Assembly (NCBI GenBank): GCA_027486555.1
Contig: JAIXOX010000012.1
Span: forward strand, 49,204 to 113,203
Length of the DNA: 64,000 nucleotides
Reading direction: 5' to 3'
From: Comamonadaceae bacterium
GTDB taxonomy: Bacteria; Pseudomonadota; Gammaproteobacteria; Burkholderiales; Burkholderiaceae_C
The translations under genes and the position numbers were made by a program. Below, piece after piece: positions 36,132-45,262 of this stretch; positions within the stretch are counted from its first letter, which is position 1, and each line of letters opens with the position of its first letter. Below the pieces are notes generated by a model, which saw nothing but the letters and a program-made list of their open reading frames with translations, made no database searches and was not told the DNA's origin.

Positions 36132-38171
36132 TCATGCGCTCACCATGCCTTGGTGCCGCAGCAAGGCATCCAAGCTGGGTTCGCGGCCCCGGAAGGCTTT
36201 GAACGATTCGAGCGCCGGACGGCTGCCGCCGGCTTCCAAAATAGCTTGGCGGTACAGGCGGCCGGTTTCCACGCTGGGCGTGCCGTCGGCAGCGGTGGTT
36301 TCTTCAAAAGCCGCATAAGCGTCAGCGCTCAACACTTCGGCCCACTTGTAGCTGTAATAACCAGCGGCGTAACCGCCTGCAAAGATGTGGCTGAAAGTGT
36401 GGGCCATGCGGTTGAAGGCGGGCGGGCGCATCACGGCCACTTCGTCACGAACCTGCTGCAGCAGCGGCATGAAGTCTTGCGCCGGGTCGTGTTCTGAGTG
36501 CACCAGCATGTCGAACAGCGAAAACTCGATTTGGCGCAGGGTTTGCAAGCCGCTTTGGAAGTTTTTGGCGGCCAGCATTTTATCGAACAGGGCGCGGGGC
36601 AGGGGCTCGCCGGTTTCCACATGGGCGGTCATGTGCCGCAGCACCGACCATTCCCAACAGAAGTTTTCCATGAACTGGCTGGGCAATTCGACCGCGTCCC
36701 ACTCCACCCCGCTGATGCCCGAGACGTCGCGCTCGTTCACATGTGTGAGCATGTGGTGCAGGCCGTGGCCAAATTCGTGGAAGAGGGTGATCACGTCGTC
36801 GTGCGTGAGCAATGCGGGTTGACCGTTCACGCCTTCGGCAAAGTTGCAGACCAGGTGCGCCACGGGCGTTTGCAGCACGCCGGTGTCTGGACGTTGCCAG
36901 CGGCCGCGCACGTCGTCCATCCACGCGCCGCCGCGCTTGCCTGCGCGGGCTGGGGGGTCGAGGTAGAACTGGCCAATCAGTTGGCCATCACGCTCGATGC
37001 GGTAAAAGCCAACGGCCGGGTGCCAGACCGGGGCTTGGTCGGCTCGGATGCTGACTTCAAACAGGGTTTCGATGATCTTGAACAAACCCGCCAGCACTTT
37101 AGGGGCAGTGAAGTACTGCTTGACCTCTTGCTCGCTGAAGCTATAGCGCGCTTCTTTGAGTTTTTCAGACAAATAAGGCACATCCCAAGTGTTCAGCGGG
37201 CCAGTGATGCCCAAGGAGTTGGCGGCAAATTCGCGCAAATCGGCCAGGTCTTTTTCGGCAAAGGGGCGTGCTTTGGTGGCCAAGTCCCGCAGGAAGGTGG
37301 TGACTTTTTCGGGGGACTCGGCCATTTTGGGGACCACCGAGACTTGGGCGTAGTTGTCAAAACCCAGCAGACGGGCTTCTTCTTGGCGCAGCGCCAAAAT
37401 TTCTTGCATCAAGGGGGTGTTGTCGAAATGATTGAAGTCTTCAGGGGCTTGGTCCGAGGCGCGGGTCACATAGGCTTTGTAGAGCTGCTCGCGCAAAGTG
37501 CCGCTGTCGGCGAACTGCATCACGGGCAGGTAGACCGGCATTTTCAGGCTCAAGCGGTGGCCTTCTTTGCCTTCCTTTTGGGCCGCATCGCGGGTGGCTT
37601 GCACCACATCGGCAGGCACGCCTTTGAGCTGGTCTTCGCTCACGTAAAGGGCAAATTTGTCGGTGGCATCCAGCGTGTTTTCGCTGAACTTTTGCGTGAT
37701 TTCGGCCAGCCGCTCCTGAATGGCGGCGTAGCGCTCTTTGGCCGCGCCTTGCAACTCGGCACCACCCAGCACAAAACCGCGCAGGGCGTTTTTGTGAGCT
37801 TGGGTTTGTTCGGTGTTGAGGCTGGCGGCGTCAATGGCTTTGTATTTGGCGTACAGGCGCTCATCGCTGCCCAAGCGTGTCCAAAACTCGGTCACGCGGG
37901 GCAGGGCGGCGTTGTAGGCGGCGCGCAGCTCGGGCGTGTCGGCCACGCTGTTGAGATGGCTCACCGCGCCCCAGGCCATGCCCAGTCGTTCGGTGCTCAC
38001 GTCCAGGGTTTGGGCGATGGCTTTCCATTCAGCGGGGAAGTCGTTGGCGGTCACGGTGTTCAAGGCTTTTTCGGCAGCGGCCAAGAGTTCGTCCAAAGCT
38101 GGAGCCACATGCTCTGGGGCGATGCGGTCAAACAGGGGCAGGCCGGAGGTGTCGAGCAAGGGGTTGGTCAT
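36132..38171 (-). CDS. prlC: Oligopeptidase A (M3 family metallopeptidase)
   Basis: PrlC is a cytosolic zinc peptidase that degrades short peptides, including cleaved signal peptides. The product has 679 residues, the family length. The zinc site HEFGH is at 465-469 in LFHEFGHGLHHML, with the third ligand expected in the following GVEWDAVELPSQFMENF segment. ATG 38171 (MTNPLLDTSGLPLFDRI) matches relatives. It is downstream of folD on the same strand; a palindromic repeat lies between them. Confidence 0.97.
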   Translation of the reverse strand: MTNPLLDTSGLPLFDRIAPEHVAPALDELLAAAEKALNTVTANDFPAEWKAIAQTLDVSTERLGMAWGAVSHLNSVADTPELRAAYNAALPRVTEFWTRLGSDERLYAKYKAIDAASLNTEQTQAHKNALRGFVLGGAELQGAAKERYAAIQERLAEITQKFSENTLDATDKFALYVSEDQLKGVPADVVQATRDAAQKEGKEGHRLSLKMPVYLPVMQFADSGTLREQLYKAYVTRASDQAPEDFNHFDNTPLMQEILALRQEEARLLGFDNYAQVSVVPKMAESPEKVTTFLRDLATKARPFAEKDLADLREFAANSLGITGPLNTWDVPYLSEKLKEARYSFSEQEVKQYFTAPKVLAGLFKIIETLFEVSIRADQAPVWHPAVGFYRIERDGQLIGQFYLDPPARAGKRGGAWMDDVRGRWQRPDTGVLQTPVAHLVCNFAEGVNGQPALLTHDDVITLFHEFGHGLHHMLTHVNERDVSGISGVEWDAVELPSQFMENFCWEWSVLRHMTAHVETGEPLPRALFDKMLAAKNFQSGLQTLRQIEFSLFDMLVHSEHDPAQDFMPLLQQVRDEVAVMRPPAFNRMAHTFSHIFAGGYAAGYYSYKWAEVLSADAYAAFEETTAADGTPSVETGRLYRQAILEAGGSRPALESFKAFRGREPSLDALLRHQGMVSA

Positions 38172-38210
38172 GGGGTGTCCTGGTGTGGTCGGTCAAGGAT
38201 GAGGGGGATA

Positions 38211-38238
38211 TGGATCCCGGGTCAAGCCCGGGATGACA
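38211..38238. repeat. Short palindromic repeat between folD and prlC
   Basis: ATCCCGGG (38214-38221), spacer TCAAG and CCCGGGAT (38227-38234) form an 8-bp perfect inverted repeat within TGGATCCCGGGTCAAG...ATGACA. This sequence type is a common dispersed palindrome in many proteobacterial genomes. Only this copy is in the window. It may also stabilise the folD mRNA end. Confidence 0.6.
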
Positions 38239-38265
38239 AAAAAGTGTGAGGCCTGTGATAAGGGC

Positions 38266-39117
38266 TTATTTGGAGGCGTGTTCTGCCGCTTCAAGGGTAT
38301 TGACCAGCAGCATGGTGATGGTCATGGGGCCAACGCCGCCGGGCACGGGGGTGATGTAGCCCGCGACTTGTTTTACGCCTTCAAAGTCCACGTCGCCGCA
38401 GAGTTTGCCTTCGTCGTTGCGGTTCATGCCCACGTCCAGCACCACCGCGCCGGGCTTGACCATGTCGGCCGTCAGTACATTGCGCTTGCCCACGGCGGCC
38501 ACGATCACGTCGGCTTGCAGGGTCAGGGCTTTGAGGTTTTGGGTGCGCGAGTGCGCCACCGTCACGGTGGCGTCTTTTTGCAAAAGCATCAGCGCCATGG
38601 GCTTGCCCACGATGTTGCTGCGGCCTATCACCACGGCGTGTTTGCCGCGCAGGTCGAAGCCGACGCTGTCCAGCATCTTCATGCAGCCGTAGGGCGTACA
38701 CGGCCAGAAACCGGGCATACCGGTCATGAGGGCCCCGGCGCTGGCGATGTGAAAACCGTCCACGTCTTTGGCGGGGCTGATGGCTTCGATCACCTTTTGA
38801 GCGTCGATGTGCGCTGGCAAAGGCAGCTGAACCAGGATGCCGTGGATGCTGGGGTCATTGTTGAGCGCTTCGACGCGGGCCAACAAATCCGCTTCGGTCA
38901 TGGTGGCTTCGTACTTCTCCAGCAGCGAGTGCAGGCCGCTGTCTTCGCAGGCCTTGACCTTGTTGCGCACATAAACCTGGCTGGCGGGGTTGTCACCCAC
39001 CAACACCACGGCCAGCCCCGGCGTCACGCCCTTGGCTTTGAGGGCTTGGGCGCGGGTGGCGATCTCGGTGCGCAGTTGTTTGGAGAGCTGGTTGCCGTCA
39101 ATGAGTTGGGCGGTCAT
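38266..39117 (-). CDS. folD: Bifunctional methylenetetrahydrofolate dehydrogenase/cyclohydrolase
   Basis: FolD interconverts 5,10-methylene-, methenyl- and 10-formyl-tetrahydrofolate. The product has 283 residues. The active site [14 protein letters not shown] has the catalytic lysine of the YxxxK pattern. [10 protein letters not shown] and the cofactor motif [15 protein letters not shown] are conserved, as is the C-terminal [21 protein letters not shown] 39117 ([16 protein letters not shown]) is the normal start. Confidence 0.97.
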   Translation of the reverse strand: MTAQLIDGNQLSKQLRTEIATRAQALKAKGVTPGLAVVLVGDNPASQVYVRNKVKACEDSGLHSLLEKYEATMTEADLLARVEALNNDPSIHGILVQLPLPAHIDAQKVIEAISPAKDVDGFHIASAGALMTGMPGFWPCTPYGCMKMLDSVGFDLRGKHAVVIGRSNIVGKPMALMLLQKDATVTVAHSRTQNLKALTLQADVIVAAVGKRNVLTADMVKPGAVVLDVGMNRNDEGKLCGDVDFEGVKQVAGYITPVPGGVGPMTITMLLVNTLEAAEHASK

Positions 39118-39150
39118 GTGTGGGGTGTCAAAGGGTCAGAGAGAGAAAAT

Positions 39151-39177
39151 GCAAAACGCCCGGCAGGTGCGGGCGTT
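39151..39177 (-). terminator. Terminator after the FixJ-type regulator
   Basis: AACGCCCG (39155-39162) pairs with CGGGCGTT (39170-39177) around a 7-nt loop. On the minus strand it is followed by TTGCATTTTC, as expected for the end of the two-component transcript before folD. Confidence 0.65.
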
Positions 39178-39208
39178 GGTTGCGAGCGTTTTGTTGACGG
39201 CAGGCCGA

Positions 39209-39835
39209 TCAGGCCTTGGGTGCGTTTTGCCCCAACGCAATCTTTAGCAGATCGGCCACAGTGTTGGCGTTGAGCTTTTCCATGATGTTGGCGCGGTGCG
39301 CTTCCACCGTTTTGATGCTGATGCCCAGGTCGTCGGCGATCTGTTTGTTCAGCCGACCGGCCACGATGCGCTCGAGCACCTGGGCTTCGCGGCCCGTTAG
39401 CTTGGACAGCAGGGCGTCCCGGCTGGCGGCTTGTTGGTAGTCGGCAAACGAGTCACGGGCTTCGTCCAGCATGCGCTCGACCAGACCGAGCAACTCTTCT
39501 TCCTTGAATGGTTTTTGGATGAAGTCCATTGCGCCTTTTTTCATGGTATTCACCGCCATGGGCACGTCGCCGTGACCGGTGATGAACACAATGGGCAGAG
39601 GCGAGCGGCGCTCGATCAGCCTGTCTTGCAGCTCTAGGCCGGTCATGCCGCCCATGCGGATGTCAGCAATCAGGCAGGCCACTTCACGGGGGTCGTAGCG
39701 GCTGATGAATGATTCCGCGCTGTCAAAACAACGCACCCGATAGTCTTTACCTTCAAGCAGCCATTGCAAGGAGTCGCGCACCGCCTCGTCATCGTCCACG
39801 ACGTAAACAGTGCCTTTTTTTGGTATCAAACTCAT
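39209..39835 (-). CDS. FixJ/DctR-type two-component response regulator
   Basis: A 208-residue response regulator. The receiver domain (1-125) has the acidic pocket DDDE (14-17), phosphoacceptor D58 in CLIADIRMGG and the lysine in DFIQKPF. The C-terminal LuxR-type HTH (about 140-205) has LTGREAQVLERIVAGRLNKQIADDLGISIKTVEAHRANIM, the DNA-contacting recognition helix (given here as the family hallmark). It lies 28 bp after the sensor kinase gene and is surely its partner. C4-dicarboxylate or oxygen/redox control are typical roles for this branch. Confidence 0.92.
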   Translation of the reverse strand: MSLIPKKGTVYVVDDDEAVRDSLQWLLEGKDYRVRCFDSAESFISRYDPREVACLIADIRMGGMTGLELQDRLIERRSPLPIVFITGHGDVPMAVNTMKKGAMDFIQKPFKEEELLGLVERMLDEARDSFADYQQAASRDALLSKLTGREAQVLERIVAGRLNKQIADDLGISIKTVEAHRANIMEKLNANTVADLLKIALGQNAPKA

Positions 39836-39863
39836 TCGTTTACCCCAGTGGTTTGTTGTGTGG

Positions 39864-42362
39864 TCATTCGGTTTCGACCGGTATCCAAAAGGAGAATCGA
39901 CATCCTGTCACCTCGCCTGAATTGTAGAGGTTCTCGGAAGTGATCCTGCCTTGGTGGGATTCGATGATGCTGCGGCACAAATTCAGGCCAATGCCCATGC
40001 CTTCGACCTTGGTGGAGAAAAACGCTTCGTAGACCCGCTCGGTGTCTTCTGCGGGCAAGCCTTGCCCGGTGTCGGTGACTGAAAACTCCACCACCGATTG
40101 GTTGTTGATGTGTTTGGGCACGATGCGCAATTCCACATGGCGCTGCCCTTCAGGACGGTCGGCGTTGTCAATCGATTCGGCCGCATTTTTCATGAGGTTG
40201 ATCAGCACCTGCTCAATCAAAATAGGGTCTACCAAAAGTTGAGGCAAACGAGCAGCCACATAGTGCGACAGGCGTACGTGGCGTCTGCGCAGTTCGATTT
40301 CGGCCAATTCCAGTGACTCGTTCACCATGGCCGAGACATCCGACAAGACGCGGTTGGGCTCGCTGCGTTTGACGAAACTGCGGATGCGCAAAATGATCTG
40401 TCCGGCCCGTTGGGCCTGGTGGGCTGTTTTTTCCAGCGCCCACACCATGTCTTCTTCTTTGACTTGATTGTTTTTGATGCGCGAGATCATGCCGCTGCAA
40501 TAGTTGCTGATGGCGGTCAGCGGTTGGTTGAGTTCATGGGCCACGCTCGACGCCATTTCGCCCATGGTGATCAGGCGACTGGCCGTTTGGGCACGTTCAG
40601 CTTGCTGTGCTGCTTGCTCTTCGGCTTGGCGGCGCGGCGTGATGTCGCTGGCAATCACCATTTGGGCCAGTCGTCCGTCGGCCCAGTTGATGTAGCGTGA
40701 GCGCACTTCCAACCACTTGCCCAATTCAGACACAAAAATTTCTGCATTTTCGGATTTGGCAACCGTCAAACTTTCAGTGGGCAAGCCGACCATTTCATCC
40801 ACATCGTCAGCGCGTTCCAGCTCTTCGCTGGAACCGGCTTGTTGGACCAGCCGCAAATGACCATCGGTGTTTTGGCCAAACCACAAGCGGTATAGTTTGT
40901 TGGCAAAGAGCAATTCGGCACTGCCCAGCGGGGCCACAGACACCGAGGCGTCCAGCGCTTCCAACACGATGGTGAAGCGTTCATGCGCGCTGGCCAGTTG
41001 TTCTCGGATGCGGTTGGGCTCGGTGATGTCGGTCATCGAGGTCATCCAGCCGGTTTGTTTGCCGCTGGCATCAATCAGCGGTGAGACATACATGCGTGCG
41101 TCAAACAAGTTCCCATTTTTTCGTTTGACCCGCACCTGAAACCCCCCCGCAGAATGCTGGCCGCTGATTTCTTCTTCGAGACGTTTGGTCAGCAATTCCC
41201 TGTCTTGCTCTGGCCAGTACGGAAACGGTGCGACCGCCCCCACCAAGTCCGAATCGCTCCAGCCCGTCATTTGGCAGAACGCGGGGTTGACATAGGTGAT
41301 GCAGCCGCGCAAGTCCAGTGCGCGCATGCCGGTGAGCATGGAGTTTTCCATGGCGCGGCGGAAATTGGTTTCTGCCACCAGGGCTTTTTGTGCTTGCAAT
41401 CGCCTTCGGGTGTGTCGCCAGTTGCCAATCAGCATCCATGCGGTCATCGCGCTGAGCACACTGACCAACCAAAACAGGCCACTGCCTACCAAACCTTGCG
41501 ATGTGCGCCAGGCCTGAGCCCGCAAAATCAGGTCGTTGCCCACGGGCGAGACCGGCACTTCGTAGTCGTTGTTGGGCTTGTCGATGCCGGGCAAGGCACT
41601 CCACAAAGCGATGCGTCCAGGTATGGTTTGGCCAGCCAGCAAGCGGCCTTTGCCGTCTTGCAAGGCGACGGCATATTTGGCCAGGACCTCGGTGGGAATG
41701 CCGTAACGCAGCAAGCCCTCCATAGTGTATTCGGCCAGGATCACCCCGTTGAATCCCCCTTGGTCGTTGCTCAATGGGGTGTGCAACTGCAACACGGGAG
41801 TCTGGGCGTCTTTTTCAGTTCCGCTGTCCAGCTGTCCGTAAATGGGCTGCATCAAATCGCGGGCCAAGCTGAAATGGCTTTCGGTTTCGCCAATTTTGAG
41901 CACTGTTCCGGCCCGCATGTGTTGGCTCGGAGAAATGCTGGAAACGCTTTGATTGGCCAAGATGCGCCTGCGGTCATCGATCCAGGTCAGAGACAAAAAT
42001 TCGGGGTATTGCAGCACCAGTGCTTCGGCCCGGGACAAAAACTGGTCGTTGCGAATTTCCTTGTTCGAGACGTCGCGCGCCAAACGCATGACTTGCTCTT
42101 GCCGCTCCAGCAGGCGCAATCGCAAGCGCTGCTGGGCGTATTCCACATCGCGTTTGATGGCCTCTTGTTCGCGCTCGATTTCTTCTACACGCAAATACCA
42201 AAACGCACTGGCAATGGCAGCCAAAAACAACACCACCGCAGCCACGGGTGCCAAGTTGGCGAAACGGTCCTGCCGATTGGGCGATTGGCTTTTCCACCAC
42301 GATCGCCACCAGGCCCAGGGCCCCACTTTTGTCACCACCAATGCTGCTTTGTTCAATTCCAT
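39864..42362 (-). CDS. PAS-domain sensor histidine kinase (DctS/FixL-like)
   Basis: A membrane sensor kinase of 832 residues from ATG 42362 (MELNKAALVVTKVG). Membrane helix 1 (about 37-57) and helix 2 (about 295-320) enclose a periplasmic sensing region of DctB/DctS size. Two PAS-like domains follow (MRALDLRGCITYVNPAFCQMTGWSD and the following one). The HisKA H-box SVAHELNQPLTAISNYCSGM has H609. The ATPase domain has the N box NLMKNAAESIDNAD, then TDTGQGLP and GMGIGLNLCRSIIESH. It is divergent from aceE (173 bp between starts), so central carbon control is plausible. Confidence 0.92.
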   Translation of the reverse strand: MELNKAALVVTKVGPWAWWRSWWKSQSPNRQDRFANLAPVAAVVLFLAAIASAFWYLRVEEIEREQEAIKRDVEYAQQRLRLRLLERQEQVMRLARDVSNKEIRNDQFLSRAEALVLQYPEFLSLTWIDDRRRILANQSVSSISPSQHMRAGTVLKIGETESHFSLARDLMQPIYGQLDSGTEKDAQTPVLQLHTPLSNDQGGFNGVILAEYTMEGLLRYGIPTEVLAKYAVALQDGKGRLLAGQTIPGRIALWSALPGIDKPNNDYEVPVSPVGNDLILRAQAWRTSQGLVGSGLFWLVSVLSAMTAWMLIGNWRHTRRRLQAQKALVAETNFRRAMENSMLTGMRALDLRGCITYVNPAFCQMTGWSDSDLVGAVAPFPYWPEQDRELLTKRLEEEISGQHSAGGFQVRVKRKNGNLFDARMYVSPLIDASGKQTGWMTSMTDITEPNRIREQLASAHERFTIVLEALDASVSVAPLGSAELLFANKLYRLWFGQNTDGHLRLVQQAGSSEELERADDVDEMVGLPTESLTVAKSENAEIFVSELGKWLEVRSRYINWADGRLAQMVIASDITPRRQAEEQAAQQAERAQTASRLITMGEMASSVAHELNQPLTAISNYCSGMISRIKNNQVKEEDMVWALEKTAHQAQRAGQIILRIRSFVKRSEPNRVLSDVSAMVNESLELAEIELRRRHVRLSHYVAARLPQLLVDPILIEQVLINLMKNAAESIDNADRPEGQRHVELRIVPKHINNQSVVEFSVTDTGQGLPAEDTERVYEAFFSTKVEGMGIGLNLCRSIIESHQGRITSENLYNSGEVTGCRFSFWIPVETE

Positions 42363-42535
42363 GGGTGAGAGTTTAGGGGACAGGGGCACGACTTTGGCTT
42401 TGAATGGATTTCAAAATGAAGGGGATATTTCCGATAAATTTCACTATACAAAATGAGTATGCACTATTTGAAAAATTCATAAAACTATGTAAAAATTCAG
42501 GCATGATTTGCAAATAACACCCACAGGAGACATAC

Positions 42536-45247
42536 ATGACAGCGGCCACACCACAACATCCGGGCGCGGACCTCGACGCCCAAGAAACCCGGGAATGGAT
42601 GGACGCTCTGTCCGCCGTGATCGAAAAGGCAGGCCCGGAGCGGGCGCACTTTTTGCTCGAAGAGCTGCTGGAAGAAGCCCGCCAGCACAGCATCGATTTG
42701 CCCTTTTCTGCCAACACGGGCTACGTGAACACCATCGAGCCGAACCAGGAAGCGCGTTGCCCCGGCAACATCGAGATCGAAGAACGCCTGCGCGCCTACA
42801 TGCGCTGGAACGCCATGGCCATGGTGGTCAAAGCCAACCGCCACAACCCCGCTGACGGCGGTGATTTGGGTGGCCACATTGGTTCGTTCGCTTCGCTGGC
42901 CCACATGTTCGGCGCTGGCTTCAACCATTTCTGGCATGCCGAAAGTGAAAACCACGGTGGCGACTGCCTCTACATTCAGGGCCATGTGTCGCCCGGCGTG
43001 TATGCCCGCGCCTATCTGGAAGGCCGCCTGACCGAAGAGCAGTTGCTCAACTTCCGCCAAGAAGTGGACGGCAAAGGCCTGTCGAGCTATCCGCACCCCA
43101 AACTCATGCCCGAGTTTTGGCAGTTCCCCACCGTGTCCATGGGCTTGGGGCCCTTGATGGCGATCTACCAAGCGCGATTTTTGAAATACCTGCACGCCCG
43201 TGGCATTGCCAACACCGAAAACCGCAAGGTCTGGGTGTTCTGCGGTGACGGCGAGATGGACGAGGTTGAATCTTTGGGCGCGATTGGCTTGGCCGCACGA
43301 GAGAACCTGGACAACCTGATTTTTGTCGTCAACTGCAACCTGCAGCGCCTGGACGGCCCGGTGCGCGGCAACGGCAAGATCGTGCAAGAACTTGAAGGCG
43401 AGTTCCGTGGCTCCGGCTGGAACGTCATCAAGCTGCTGTGGGGCAGCGAGTGGGACAGCTTGCTCGCCCGCGACAAAGACGGTGCGCTGCGCAAGTTGAT
43501 GATGGACACGCTGGACGGCGACTACCAAGCCTTCAAAGCCAACGACGGCGCTTATGTGCGCAAGCATTTTTTTGGCCGCGACCCGCGCACGCTGGAGATG
43601 GTGGCGCACCTGTCGGACAACGACATCTGGAACCTCAAGCGCGGTGGCCATGACCCACAAAAGGTCTATGCCGCTTACCACCAAGCCGTGAACACCAAGG
43701 GGCAGCCCACCGTGCTGCTCATCAAAACCGTCAAAGGTTTTGGCATGGGCAAAGCGGGCGAGGGCAAGAACACCGTTCACCAGACCAAGAAGCTGACGGA
43801 CGAAGACATCAAGTACATGCGCGATCGGTTCAACATCCCGATCCCGGACAGCGAGTTGTCCAAGATCCCGTTTTACAAACCGGCCGATGACACGCCCGAG
43901 ATGCGTTACCTGCACGAGCGCCGTCAAGCGCTGGGCGGATACCTGCCCAAGCGCCGCGCCAAGGCCGAAGAGAGCTTCACAGTGCCTTCGCTCGACACCT
44001 TCAAGGCCGTGATGGATCCCACCGCCGAGGGCCGTGAAATCTCCACCACCCAGGCCTACGTGCGCTTCTTGACGCAACTGCTGCGTGACCAGGCTTTGGG
44101 GCCACGCGTGGTGCCGATTTTGGTGGACGAAGCCCGTACTTTTGGCATGGAAGGTTTGTTCCGCCAAGTGGGCATCTACAACCCCGCAGGCCAACAGTAC
44201 ACCCCGGTCGACAAAGAACAGGTGATGTACTACAAAGAAGACAAAGCCGGTCAGATCCTGCAAGAAGGCATCAACGAAGCCGGCGGCATGTCCAGTTGGA
44301 TCGCGGCGGCCACCAGCTACAGCACCTCCAACCGGATCATGATCCCGTTTTATGTTTACTACTCGATGTTCGGCTTCCAGCGCATTGGCGACTTGGCTTG
44401 GGCTGCGGGCGACATGCAAGCGCGCGGTTTCTTGTTGGGCGGCACATCGGGGCGGACCACTTTGAATGGCGAAGGCCTGCAGCACGAAGACGGTCACAGC
44501 CACATCATGGCCAACACCATCCCCAACTGCGTGTCGTATGACCCGACCTTTGCCCACGAAGTCGGCGTCATTCTGCACCATGGCCTCAAGCGCATGGTCG
44601 AGAAGCAAGACAACGTGTTTTATTACATCACCTTGCTCAACGAGAACTACGCCATGCCAGGCCTCACGCCCGGCACCGAAGAGCAGATCATCAAGGGCAT
44701 GTATTTGTGCAAGCCAGGAGCCGCGGGCGACCAGCGTGTGCAATTGCTGGGTTCGGGCACCATCTTGCGTGAATCGATTGCCGCTCAAGTTTTGTTGGCC
44801 ACCGACTGGGGCATTCAAGCCGACGTGTGGAGCTGCCCAAGTTTCAACGAACTGACCCGCGACGGCCAAGACGCCGAGCGCTACAACATGTTGCACCCGA
44901 TGGAAACCCCTCGTGTTTCTTTCGTGGGCCAACAGTTGGCACAGCACAGTGGCCCCGTGGTCGCTTCGACCGATTACATGAAGGCCTATGCCGAGCAGAT
45001 CCGTCCTTTCATTCCTAAAAATTCGGATGGTTCTGGTCGCACCTACAAAGTCCTGGGTACCGACGGCTTTGGCCGCTCTGACTTCCGCAGCAAGTTGCGC
45101 GAGCACTTTGAAGTCAACCGCCATTACATCGTGGTCGCGGCCCTCAAGGCGCTGAGCGAAGACGGCGCAGTGCCTGTCAGCCAGGTGGCTGAGGCGATCA
45201 AAAAGTACGGCATCAACACCGACAAGATCAACCCCTTGTACGCATAA
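42536..45247 (+). CDS. aceE: Pyruvate dehydrogenase E1 component (homodimeric)
   Basis: AceE decarboxylates pyruvate with TPP and passes the acetyl group to the lipoyl arms of AceF. The 903-residue homodimeric type has GGDLGGHIGSFASLAHMFGAGFNHFW near the start, the TPP motif FCGDGEMDE...NLIFVVNCNLQRLDG, and RTTLNGEGLQHEDGHSH in the C-terminal half. AGGAGA precedes ATG 42536. It is the first gene of aceE-aceF-lpdA, with 15 bp to aceF. Confidence 0.98.
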   Translation: MTAATPQHPGADLDAQETREWMDALSAVIEKAGPERAHFLLEELLEEARQHSIDLPFSANTGYVNTIEPNQEARCPGNIEIEERLRAYMRWNAMAMVVKANRHNPADGGDLGGHIGSFASLAHMFGAGFNHFWHAESENHGGDCLYIQGHVSPGVYARAYLEGRLTEEQLLNFRQEVDGKGLSSYPHPKLMPEFWQFPTVSMGLGPLMAIYQARFLKYLHARGIANTENRKVWVFCGDGEMDEVESLGAIGLAARENLDNLIFVVNCNLQRLDGPVRGNGKIVQELEGEFRGSGWNVIKLLWGSEWDSLLARDKDGALRKLMMDTLDGDYQAFKANDGAYVRKHFFGRDPRTLEMVAHLSDNDIWNLKRGGHDPQKVYAAYHQAVNTKGQPTVLLIKTVKGFGMGKAGEGKNTVHQTKKLTDEDIKYMRDRFNIPIPDSELSKIPFYKPADDTPEMRYLHERRQALGGYLPKRRAKAEESFTVPSLDTFKAVMDPTAEGREISTTQAYVRFLTQLLRDQALGPRVVPILVDEARTFGMEGLFRQVGIYNPAGQQYTPVDKEQVMYYKEDKAGQILQEGINEAGGMSSWIAAATSYSTSNRIMIPFYVYYSMFGFQRIGDLAWAAGDMQARGFLLGGTSGRTTLNGEGLQHEDGHSHIMANTIPNCVSYDPTFAHEVGVILHHGLKRMVEKQDNVFYYITLLNENYAMPGLTPGTEEQIIKGMYLCKPGAAGDQRVQLLGSGTILRESIAAQVLLATDWGIQADVWSCPSFNELTRDGQDAERYNMLHPMETPRVSFVGQQLAQHSGPVVASTDYMKAYAEQIRPFIPKNSDGSGRTYKVLGTDGFGRSDFRSKLREHFEVNRHYIVVAALKALSEDGAVPVSQVAEAIKKYGINTDKINPLYA

Positions 45248-45262
45248 AGACTGGAGACGAAC

